Assembly: GCA_963854835.1 (NCBI GenBank)
Contig: OY978525.1
Span: 18,942,309-19,006,308, forward strand
Length of the DNA: 64,000 bases
DNA from: Megamerina dolium
Taxonomy: Eukaryota; Arthropoda; Insecta; Diptera; Megamerinidae
Direction: 5' to 3'
Made by a program: the position numbers and the translations under genes. Of this stretch, positions 10,113 to 20,250 are shown piece by piece. The first letter of the stretch is position 1. Every line of letters starts with the position of its first letter. The notes beneath the pieces are model-generated. The model had not been told where the DNA came from, made no database searches, and saw only the letters and a list, made by a program, of their open reading frames with translations.

Positions 10113-13100
10113 TTATGGAGAAACATAGATGTCAAATTCTTTGTAACTATACTCAAAGCCGTCATAAGGAATATAACAACAACCGTCCCATGGTTTTACT
10201 TTTCCAATACATTTGATACCTTTATGTCTGACACGTCCTATAAAGAGTGGAGAACCTATAGCCGTATTGCCGCCTCGATATGCGTTTTGTGGAATTACGC
10301 CATTTTTTACTTTAACCCATTCACCATCTTTGTTGCACAATACTTCGTATTCTTTATAACCATAGGCGCGGCCATTATGTGCAATATAGCACTTTCCGTC
10401 TGATGGTTCCAATGTACCTGGGATCAATTCACCTCTATGTAGAGTACGTGCAATATACTTTCCCTTGACTCTAGTTACTATTGCTTGTGGTGGCACTTTA
10501 CCATCTGAAACAAGCTCCCAAGTGCCACTAACGCCATCGTCGGATGATGCTAAGTCATCTGTAATGTAATGAGAATACAAATACTCGTATATACCTTCAT
10601 GAGCACTCGCATGTGGGTAACGTATATTATGCATACGTGCCTTCCAAAAAAATTGTGCCTGTTTCACCCCACGTAGTGTAGATGCCAATGTATTTTACGG
10701 AAAACTTGGCGTGATTTTTATACGACATAAATGCGTTACTCTCGCCTTCACGTCCAACAGTAATAACATGATTGTCCCATCGAATCCAATAACAGGGGAC
10801 TTTGCCAGTGGTAAAAATACTGCGATTTTTATCCTCAGCAATATTGCCATCATTATTTGTGATCACTTTCGACGTTTTGCGACAATCGAGCTCATACATT
10901 TGACCACTTGTAGAGGGAGATGATGAAAGAGCCAAGCTAATACCGTGCAGAGAATGAAGTTTACAAGTGAATTTATTATTGCGTACCCGAAAAAATTTGT
11001 ATTCGCTGATGCTTGGTGTGTGACATTCTACAAAATTAAATCAAAAAGAAGCACAAGACGATTACAGCACTAGAAAGTTATTTTGAATATATTTACATCA
11101 ATTATTATACAAACTATTACCTGAGGTTAAATCTACCCTATTACGATTAATTTTAGTATATAATCCCTCATCGTCACCCGTCATTACTTTTGGTGCTACT
11201 TGGCCTGAAGCAGCAACACCTTTACCATTGGACGGCCATGCCTTTAATTCATCTGTATGTTTGTAATGAAAATATAAATGCGCTCACAGAAAACTATCGA
11301 TCAAACATACCTTTCAAAATTATAGTGCCCCTTTCTCCCCAAGTAGTACAGATACCAATGTACTGTACGGACAATATGACATCATTTTTATACGTCATAA
11401 ATGCGTCTCTCTTACATTCATGTCCAACAGTGATGACGTTATTATGCCAACGGATCCAATAACAGGGTACTTCGCCAGTAGTATATATGCTGGCATTTTT
11501 ATCCTCAGCAACATCATTATATTTATTATCGGCCGTTTGCCAATTTTTGCAACAATCAATCTCATAAGTTTGATCAGATATAAAGGCAGATGATGAAAGC
11601 GCCAAACCAATATCGTCTAGAGCACGAAGTTTACAAGAAAATTTACCATTTCGCACCGGAAAAAATATGTATTTATTTCTGGCGAGTTTAGGCTCTGCAA
11701 AATTAAAGCAAAGAGAAACACCAGAGAATTATCTATAACAGTAGAAAAATTTTTTAAAAACATTTTGCATATTCCAAAATTTCCTCCAATATAATGCTGG
11801 AGAATGTACGATAGATGTATAAAAGTAACAGCGAAATATCTTAGTTGGTTTATTCGTAGATGAATAGTTTGATTTGAGAAAAATTTTAAATGTTTCCAAA
11901 CAACATCCAAAAATCTTTTGTTTAGCACCTCCAGAAATTATAAAAACCATTCACTAAAGTGTATCAAAATAAATTTATCGAAGAACAAGAAAAGTCATAC
12001 TTAGATTCACTAATCCTCCCGAAGTTCTACCAGAGCGGAACGTTCGCCAGCTTGATATCCCTTTGGTGTAATTGTTGCATTTTGTGCTGTAACGCATTGA
12101 TCATAATATGCACACAATATTTCAGATTATCAATAACGATATTCATCGTCAGTGCTTACAAAAGAGTACATAGCATGTGATGGTTGCAATTTACCTTGGA
12201 TCAAATCGCCCTTCTCTGCGTCACTCTTTACTGCATTTTGAGCATTTGGATCATATGTAATAGGCATCCAAATACCCTTAAGCCGAATGTCATCCTTATT
12301 GTCATCGTCATTGCTATTCGGCAATAGCCCCGATTCTATAGAATTAGCTGTGATTGAATGGAAATATAAATATAGTAGAATATCCATTGCGAATGAAAGT
12401 TACGGCAATCATAAACCCAGGCCATTCGTATGGCCTATCGTAAACCATACGAATACTTAAAATAAAAATAGTGGCACAAATAAAATTTTGCTTGAAATTT
12501 CTTTAGCTTTGCTTAACAAGAAACTTATCAGACACACTTTATTTTTTAAACCACTCTAACGTTTATATATAGGCGTATACATACCTGGAAGCATCCAAGT
12601 GCCCGTTGCACCCTTAGCAGTGTAAATACCAACACATTTTATGGGAAACATGGCATCAGCAATATACGACATAAACGCGTCAATCTCGCCTTCACGTCCC
12701 ACAGTGATAACATCATAATTCCACATGATCCAGAAACCACGGAAATCACTGCTGCTAAGTATCTCGGGTGTGCTAGCCTTACTAACCTTAATTCTGTTGG
12801 TATCCTCACGTATCTCCGATATGGTATTTTTGGAGCCACCAATAATTATCTCATAAACTTGATGATGCTCAGTAGGCGATGCGGAGAGTAACACGCGAAC
12901 ATCGCGTGGAGCACAAACCCTAAAGATGAATTTATTATCATTGGCTGGAAAGAACTTGTAACTCAATTGGCCGGGCGTATTAAATTCTGCAAAAATAAAA
13001 CATTGCGATGTGCTATATAATTATGCTGTAATAACGAAAAATTATTTTTAAATCAATTTTCGATCAGATGATAATAGTAACATAGTGGAATAATATTGAA

Positions 13101-15579
13101 ATAATTTCTGGGTACCCTTGTAGGGCGAAAAATGTGTTAGATTATGACGGGATGGTAAATATTTAAGGAATCCTAAGAAATTTGACAAGCAAAAATCCTT
13201 TTCTAAACGGAAGAAAAAATTGATTACGCCACGATTGGCGAAAGGCATGCTTCCAGTGCGAAAGACGTGAACCCATCCATGTTGCCAACATCAACTCAGA
13301 TCTCTATCTTGTTTCGTTCAAGATGCACGAGTGTGACGAGAAAAAAATATGTGATGGCGGAAATGAGACTCAATAATTCTTCGCGAAGATCGAGTGCCAC
13401 TGCAACAAAAATGGAACTATGGTTACTGATGCCCACTGTACTGATGAGTCATCTTCTCCAAGTTTCTAAATGCCGATGCTATGAACAGTTTCTCCAGTGC
13501 CCGAACGATCCTCCTCACAGATGACAGTGTTGATGCTCCTGTACTTGGTCACAAGCAAGTCAAAACGCTTATGGGAAGTCTAAAAAAGAAACTACCTGCT
13601 AGAAACTAGTGAGACACAGTGGTGACAGTGTTGACGTTCTTGCACCTGCTCACAACAAGGTCTAAACATTTATAAGAAGAAAACAACAAAACTGATTGCG
13701 CTGATGGCCAGCCTGACGAGTCCTTTAAGACTGAAGGCGAGGTACTACTCATCTAAATGTACCAGCTCATAAGCAGAATATCTTCATATGAAAGTGCATC
13801 CTTAATATCCTCTGCTTCTTGCGCAAGAAAGGACATCTCAAAATTTGCCAGAATTACCATGGGATGTACTAAGTATGTGAAATATTAAAGCCTATGCTCA
13901 GCAAGCTCTTTGAAAATTGGAAACGTGAATAAGAAGAAGTTCATAGTACCAACAAATAAAGAGTTTTGGGGTCTTGGCCAACACGTAACTGCTGAAAACT
14001 ACAATTTCGAGGTAATGAAAGACTTTGTCTATATTAAAACCAGCTTTAACAACAGTAATGACGTCAAACGGGAGATATTTCGAAGGATCAAGGCTAAGTA
14101 AGCAACTACGAGGTCAAGACCTCTCTCTCTCTCAAATGACGATGATAACACTCTATAAGCCTCACATGGTGCTTGTCCTTGCATATGGCTCTACGGCGTG
14201 GAGAGAGGCCACCTTAAATATGAGAAAATACTTGGAGTTTTCGAATAAAAGTTCTACACAAAATCTTTGGAGCTAATTGTGTTGCTGATGAATACCGAAT
14301 AAGATACAACCATGAGTTGGACGAGTTGAATGCAGATATAGTGTAGCGCAGAATTCAATGGCTGCGCTGATTAAGTCATGTAGAGTAAATGGAAACATCC
14401 ACTCTAGCCAAAAAGGTACTATATTCGGAACCTGCTGGAAAATGAAAGACCGACCCGAATTCCGAAAATCGATTTTGATTTGATTTGATCCAACAAACTG
14501 TCGTCCAAGTTATACCGAAAAGATCATTTAAAGATGGAAATAAAATTTGTATAAAACACAAGAATATATACCTGTGAAATCCTTTTTTCCATTTGATGCT
14601 GGCGCTGAAAATCCGTCTTTACTTAGCGCGGATGCGAAATCATCTGGCATATAAAGGAAATATTATCAAGTATGTTGAAAGACATAAGTATATGTATTGG
14701 TATACCTCCCAAAATCCATGTACCGGTTATCCCCACTGACGAGGAAAGACCAATGTATTTTATATTGAACACGTCCTTAGTGTCATACGATATAAATGGA
14801 TCTGTATTGCCTTCACGACCGACAGCGATGACATTTTTGTCCCAACGTATCCAAAAACCACGGAATTCAGTGTCGCTAAGAATGTCGGGTGTTGCAACAG
14901 ACGCCAAATCGATGTTGTGCTTATGAAAATCACGAATTATTGATTTGGTATTAGCGTAGTCGCCCAAGATAATCTCATATATTTGGCATGAATAGCTTCG
15001 CGATTCTAGCAGTCCAATGTAACAACATCTTCGAGCACGTATTTTAAAATTGAATTCATTATTTCGGATCGGGAAGAACTTGAATTTACTGCTCTCTGTT
15101 GTTATAACTTCTGCAAAATTAAAGCAGGTATAAATGTAAAACAAAATGTAAATATTGGAATGACTTGTCGCATTCTAAAAACATTCCATAATGTCCAACA
15201 GAATATCTCACATTTTGAGTTATTATTTAAATTATACGAATTTTGTCAACCCACTTTCATGGTGTTGTGTTTCAAAGTTTTATCCTTTTGGTCACTTGGT
15301 AAATCTATTTGAAGATCGTCAATATCTGAAGAACTATTGGCATTTTCTCTTGTTATCCTGCCTTGTTGTAACTGTCTTTAAAATATAATATTATGTAAAG
15401 AGTGTGTAACCAGTTCAATAAAGTTCAATAGGCCTCGGTGTAAAAGTATCATATTTAAATAAGTATCATATTTAAATATAGAGAGAGGCTTGAACTTTCT
15501 TTTTAGTATAATTCAAATAATTATATTAAAATTAAGTGCAAGAATAAATTTTGATTTACTTAAACTTACGAAAAGCCAT
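10113..15579 (-). CDS. Farnesoic-acid-O-methyltransferase-like / DM9 repeat protein, nine exons, four FAMeT domains
   Basis: Exons: 15579-15570, 15110-14706, 14643-14572, 12986-12585, 12347-12195, 11694-11311, 11252-11121, 11027-10641 and 10558-10113. They total 2391 nt (796 codons plus stop). Every intron is phase 1, and every acceptor is AG. Donors are GT except a GC donor at 10640. Methyltransf_FA domains occupy about residues 4-138, 163-296, 348-475 and 520-648, each ending in a TGTW/TGTI-like block. Short linker exons separate them, and a DM9 (DUF3421) pair fills residues 649-796 (VSGTWELVSDGK, GKCYIAHNGRAYGYKEYEVL, FIGRVRHKG, CYIPYDGFEYSYKEFDIY). No signal peptide is seen. Known: relatives include fly FAMeT-like proteins, whose methyltransferase role is disputed, and DM9 proteins elsewhere bind mannose. 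The start ATG has a perfect GTAAGT donor ten bases on. Exon 5 ends at a cryptic donor inside a dead DM9 repeat. Alternatively there are two adjacent genes, the upstream one broken. Confidence 0.82.
12010..12194 (-). pseudogene. Decayed internal DM9 repeat inside the FAMeT/DM9 gene
   Basis: The minus-strand frame of exon 5 runs past the proposed donor at 12194 and still reads as DM9: GDLIQGKLQPSHAMYSF lines up with GELIPGTLEPSDGKCYI of the terminal DM9. After DDEYRY come two adjacent in-frame stops (TGA TAA at 12132-12127). The same frame then continues as SEILCAYYDQCVTAQNATI and PKGYQAGE, the counterpart of YEVLCNKDGEW and NAYRGGN, and ends in TAG at 12012-12010. There is no frameshift, only the stop pair and loss of the second half of the DM9 unit. 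This implies an ancestral gene that ended here. Confidence 0.75.
13890..14470 (+). pseudogene. Non-LTR retrotransposon relic (RT C-terminal part) in intron 3 of the FAMeT/DM9 gene
   Basis: Opposite in orientation to the host gene. The plus strand gives STNKE-like PTNKEFWGLGQHVTAENYN, the block NFEVMKDFVYIKTSFNNSND, then frameshifted KILGVFE and YNHELDEL-like pieces, and the SQWLRW equivalent. It belongs to the same family as 600-1012 and 60730-61235 and covers slightly more of the region before the tail. Many stops and shifts are present. The preceding sequence 13050-13890 is probably intron with no identifiable content. Confidence 0.65.
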
Positions 15580-15997
15580 ATTATTCAATTAAATGTTTCT
15601 CACTTAGCTAAAAAACACTTCTAAAAAAATCAGAAATGCTCCGTACTCGTTGATTCCCGTCCATTGACTGATGTGAACCAATGTTATTAGTATTATTTAT
15701 TAAAAATAGTATGTGCTGATTTAATGAATATTAGTTATTAGAATATTATACAATTCTTATAATACCCAATCTTGCCTTCGCGAAAAGACGAAAGAGAGCG
15801 TTCTAGTCTAATTTAAACGCACTTCCTTTACATATGAGTAGAAATTTCAATTAGGCGAAAACAGACGATTTTTACTATACTCGTAATATTAATTAAGATT
15901 ATATTTAATAACATATAGAAGCCATCTGGCTGTATTATAAATTATAAATAGTTTGGTTAGATCAACCATTCGCTGACGAGTAAAACAAAACCACATA
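15580..15997. other. AT-rich DNA upstream of the FAMeT/DM9 gene
   Basis: This lies between the start exon of the minus-strand gene and the mariner element. The promoter should be here. I see no convincing core element. Confidence 0.4.
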
Positions 15998-17279
15998 CGA
16001 GGGCGGATTGATAAAGAAGCTACCTAAGTACGAAAAAGGCAGCACAAACACAAAAATTATTATTTTTTTTTTGAAATTGCGATCTGTCAAACGTCAGCTG
16101 TTAAAATTTCACCCAAATTCTTCGATTAGTTTATTTTTTGTAGTCGTTTGAAGTAACCAACTTTTATGTTTCTTGAAAAATGGAAAAAAGCGAATTTCGT
16201 GCAGTGATTAAACACTATTATTTGAAAGGGAAAACGGTGAAAGAGACAAAAGAAAAGCTTGTTAAACATTACGGTAAGTCTGCTGCGTCAGATTCCATGG
16301 CAAAATATTGGATTACTGAATTTAAACGCGGCCGAACAAGCACTGCAACAATACCATCAACAGGAAGGCCAAAAGAGGTGGTTACTGAAGAAAATATCAA
16401 GAAAATCCTCGATATCGTTATGAATGATCGCCGAGTCAAGTTGCGTGAGATTGTTGAAATAGCAAACATCTCATATGAACGTGTGTTCAACATTTTGCAT
16501 GAACATTTGCATATGAAAAAGCTATCGGCAAGATGGGTGCCGCGTTTGCTCAGTGTCGAGCAAAAACTAGTTCGGGAGACCACTTCAGAACGGTGTTTGG
16601 ACATGATAAAGCGTAATCCTGTTGATTTTTGGCATCGATTAATAACTGTTAATGAAACGTGGGTCCACCACTACACACCTGAAACCAAAAATCAATCGAA
16701 ACAATGAGTGGAAGCTGGTGGAAGGCGAAGGGAGTGAAATCGGCTGGCAAGGTTATGGCCACTGTATTTTGGGATGCACTCGGAATATTGCTTATCGATT
16801 ATCTTCAAAAAGGATCCACAATCACAGGAAAATATTATCGTGCATTATTGGATCAATTGAATGATGCAATCAAGAAAAAACGACTACATTTAAAGAAGAA
16901 AAAAGTGCTCGTTCTTCAAGACAACGCACCGGTTCACACAGCATTAGATACGATGCTAAACTTACGTGAAATACATTTCGAATTGGTTGATCATCCACCT
17001 TATAGTCCAGATTTAGCTCCAAGTGACTTTTTCCTGTTTCCATACTTGAAAAAATGGCTCGCAGGAAAAAGATTCAGCTCAAACGAAGAAGTGATTGCCG
17101 AAACTAACGCCTATTTTGAGGGGTTCCCAAAATCGTATTATTCAGATGGTATAAAAAAGTTGGAATATCGTCTTAATAAGTGTGTCAAAGTAAAAGGAGA
17201 CTGGTGAGAATAAATGGTTTTTGAAAAAAAAAAAGTTTTTTTTTCCTACTTAGGTAGCTTTATTATCAATCCGCCCTCG
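15998..17279. mobile_element. mariner element with TIRs and TA target duplication
   Basis: The left end CGAGGGCGGATTGATAA.. at 15998 and the right end (reverse complement CGAGGGCGGATTGATAA..) at 17279 form imperfect TIRs of about 33 bp that both continue into GCTACCTAAGTA. TA dinucleotides flank both ends (15996-15997 and 17280-17281). The 1282 bp length is typical for mariner. One transposase gene lies inside on plus. The element sits about 420 bp upstream of the FAMeT/DM9 start exon. Confidence 0.95.
16180..17207 (+). pseudogene. Inactivated mariner (DD34D) transposase
   Basis: The first frame 16180-16707 starts MEKSEFRAVIKHYYLKGK and covers both helix-turn-helix domains up to WVHHYTPETKNQSKQ. 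It stops at a TGA where mellifera-type mariners have the conserved Trp of QW. The second frame 16704-17207 resumes at SAGKVMATVFWDALGILLIDYL after a frameshift of about one base and runs to the normal C-terminus. The catalytic residues show a third lesion: the first Asp of DD34D is Asn (TVNETW). The second (LQDNAPVH) and third (LAPSDFF) are intact with exactly 34 residues between. Intact length would be about 343 residues. The relationship is to the mellifera/capitata group by overall motif pattern. Confidence 0.92.
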
Positions 17280-17281
17280 TA

Positions 17282-18700
17282 CATGTATAAAGAATATAAA
17301 AAAACAATAATTTAATTCGATAAGTTCTACAATTATTGGAACTTTTTTGAAAAATAGCAATACGTAAATATTTTATACAAATACTTTTCTATAAATTATA
17401 AATATGTAAGTGTTTTTGTTCTGTTTCATATGTGTATAAGTAACTACCTTTGTTTTTTTTTCGTAATTTCTTTCCATTCTAAATATTGTTTCTTGGTCAC
17501 TTTTGATATTTGACGTAAACCTCACCTATTGAACGGGTTTCAATCGATAGTTATATGCATATACATATAGTTATATCCATCCATACGCCTTGTTAAATTC
17601 AGTAATAATAAATATATCACATCTGTTTTCGAGTAAATGTTTCAAGTTTGATATTTGCTGTTTTCGTAAAAGCATATCATTCAAACAGAATGTCTTTTAA
17701 ATAATGAGATTGTTTTCCCATCTTCAATATAACCTATTAGAATTTCATTTGTTATTCAAAGTAGTTTCCATTTATATAACTCAATGTATAGAGCAGTTTC
17801 ACATCCACTTGAATACTGTTCAATGGTACTTAATCTTCACTTCACATTATTTAAAAATTCTTAGTCCTTTTAATATCCAATTTAATCCTAAAATTGTTAT
17901 TTCTATTATAGAGGTCGAAATGATTTTTTTATTTCCAAACAATTCGTTTGTTCCGAAATTGGGCATGGGGATTAGGTGACTCTGGTGATTTATTAAAGTG
18001 AACTTTCGATGAAGAAATCACAAACTAACAAAAAATAAAAAAAAAAACCAAATTTGCACAATTCTTAGCAACATAAAATAAACCTCCATAATTATATTTT
18101 TAATATATCGTGTTCTGATTTTTAGTGTACTAATTTCAATTAAAATTTTATTGCATAATATCTCCATATGGTTTCGACACGTTATTATAATTTTAATTTA
18201 AAATTGAAATTACCGCATATTACTATAAATATGAATGCACATCAATCGTCATTGCCCACATAATAACATGTACGGATAAATTTTGATTTTATAGATCTTT
18301 ATTCTAAATGAAGTGAGAAACTTTTAACTGAGCAGTATAACTTTCTGTAAGTTTAAGAAAAATATCAATATCAGACATGATATTTTTGGTAAGTAGAAAA
18401 TCTGTGCGCGATTTCTGTCGCGTTTGCTCATCATCACGATATGAAAAGTACTGCGACCTAAAAGATCTATTGAACAACCCTCTTCTGGTATAGGCAATGT
18501 CTATAAAATCTCATCCAGTCCCACCACTAGTAAAAGTACTAGAATATTGGTTGGATCTAACGTTGCTATTCCTTTGCCTAATGTCAAATAAGATCCCAGG
18601 TGTTTTACGTCTGCTGTGAATCAGAGCTACATAGCTACATAATATGTGCTCTGGCGACTAGGTCTGCATAGTGGAATTGATACTATTCCTATATTACTCA
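17282..18700. other. AT-rich DNA without a supported gene
   Basis: The plus-strand frame at 17704-17979 has no recognisable domain. No RNA gene or repeat structure stands out. Confidence 0.5.
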
Positions 18701-18701
18701 A

Positions 18702-18880
18702 ATGACCCTTGAGCCTACATTGACCAGTCCAAAGACTAAATCTGTTCCTGGACAAACCAATGAAATGCTAGGAAAATTGCACGAAATCGAGTTTGAATTG
18801 ATTCCTCAGCCAGCCCATCGGCAAACCTGGTCCCAGCGACTTCTACTTGTGTCTAAAGCTGTGTGTGCTACCATGAAATG
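18702..18880 (+). pseudogene. mariner transposase C-terminal fragment
   Basis: The plus frame reads MLGKLHEIEFELIPQP, matching the stretch before HPPYSPDLAPSD in mariner transposases. After a frameshift the other frame gives GPSDFYLCLKL, holding the third catalytic Asp region. Only about 60 codons survive, and element ends were not found. It differs in sequence from the element at 15998-17279. Confidence 0.6.
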
Positions 18881-19125
18881 TGTGTTCTTTCTTCTATGTT
18901 TTCTTGCTTCACTTGTTCTAATCCTTTTAATTAACTTAGAGTATTCTTAATAATGTTTCGCTGATATTTTATGACACCGTTTCAGCATTTTATTAAACAA
19001 TAATTTAAAATTGTCACCCTATTATCCCCACCAAAATCATCACTGAGGTGGGATGATAACCTCTTTCAATCCCTGGCATCAGTTAACTGGCTTTTATGGT
19101 GGACAGTGTAAGTATACAGGGTGTA

Positions 19126-19521
19126 TCATTCTTCCCCATAATTTTTGGCCACGGTAAAGAATTTTTTCGTCATTATTCTTGGTACTATATCCAAATCATG
19201 AGCTACGATTTTTGTTTGTGGATCGAATTTCGATAGATTCGCGCCAGATCTTTTACGATCATTTACATTTTCAGTATCAGTAAACAAGTTGACAGTACGA
19301 TACACAAAAAAACTTGTGATATTCTGTAGTTTTGATAAACCAAAAATATAATTTCTTTCTATACGGTTCTCTTTGCACGACCATTCCATCATAATGGCTA
19401 AAGCTATAGCGAATTGGTTTGGCGCATTTGTAGAGAATATATTAACTGTCAAAACTTCCAACATAATATTGGGTAACCGAAACCATAACATTAGTCTCAG
19501 AGCGTGAAGGTGAAAGTGCAA
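19126..19521 (-). pseudogene. Tc1/mariner-type transposase N-terminal relic
   Basis: The minus frame of 131 codons has a helix-turn-helix remnant, SKLQNITSFFVYRTVNLFTD, followed by VNDRKRSGANLSKFDP, which resembles the V-x-DR-x-RSGR linker between the two DNA-binding helix sets of Tc3-like transposases. No catalytic domain follows. The low-coordinate end abuts a TACAGGGTGTATCATTC sequence at about 19115-19131 that may be a transposon terminus, but I found no matching inverted copy. Confidence 0.5.
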
Positions 19522-20233
19522 TTTCTAAATTATTTTATCAATGTAATGCATGGACTTTTCGCCAAGCGTTTGAAATGAAAAATGCATATTTAATTCGATT
19601 TAAACTAAAAAAAAAAAAAAATTAATGTAAAATAATTTTATTTAGATTTAATTTATATTATCATTCTTTAGGTATAAAAAAGGTAAATTCTTCTAGCAGA
19701 TGCACTTGTCTTTTAACACTGCAGTTAGACCATATAATTTGATATAAATTTCCAATTTATTTTTACTTTCAATTCTTATTATTTATACGTATTTATATAT
19801 TTCTTTTTTTCTCTCACCATCAAATTTAATTTCCATTTGTTCAATTTTTCATACTTATGGTTTGCACAAAATTTCATGAAAGCAACATGATGACATTTAT
19901 GGCAGAATGCCAACAATTATATTGCCACATGCATTCATCTCTATATGCGCTCATATGTATCGTATTTATTCCAACAATAATAATTTGAAAAATAGAAAAC
20001 ACTTGCGAAAACAATTAGCAGTTACGTATGAGTTACAAAAACTAAACTAATTACGTGGAAAATGCTATATACGAACGAGTATGGAGATTCATTTATATAC
20101 ATATGTACACACATAGTTGATGTGACTAAATGCGAAAGGCGGTGTTGAACGAATGGTGTGAAAATAAATATACATACATATGTTTAATGTTGAATTATTG
20201 TGAAATTGTTGCATGATGGCACAAATGGCAACA

Positions 20234-20250
20234 TACACACACACACACAC
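20234..20250. repeat. (CA)n microsatellite
   Basis: A CA run followed by an A8 tract. Confidence 0.85.

Noticed and set aside
11729..11950. Possible alternative start exon (ATGGTTTTTATAATTTCTGG at about 11949) for a separate downstream FAMeT gene
   Set aside because: The adjoining donor (G|GTGCTA) is weak and the encoded peptide has no counterpart. It is kept only as the alternative two-gene model.
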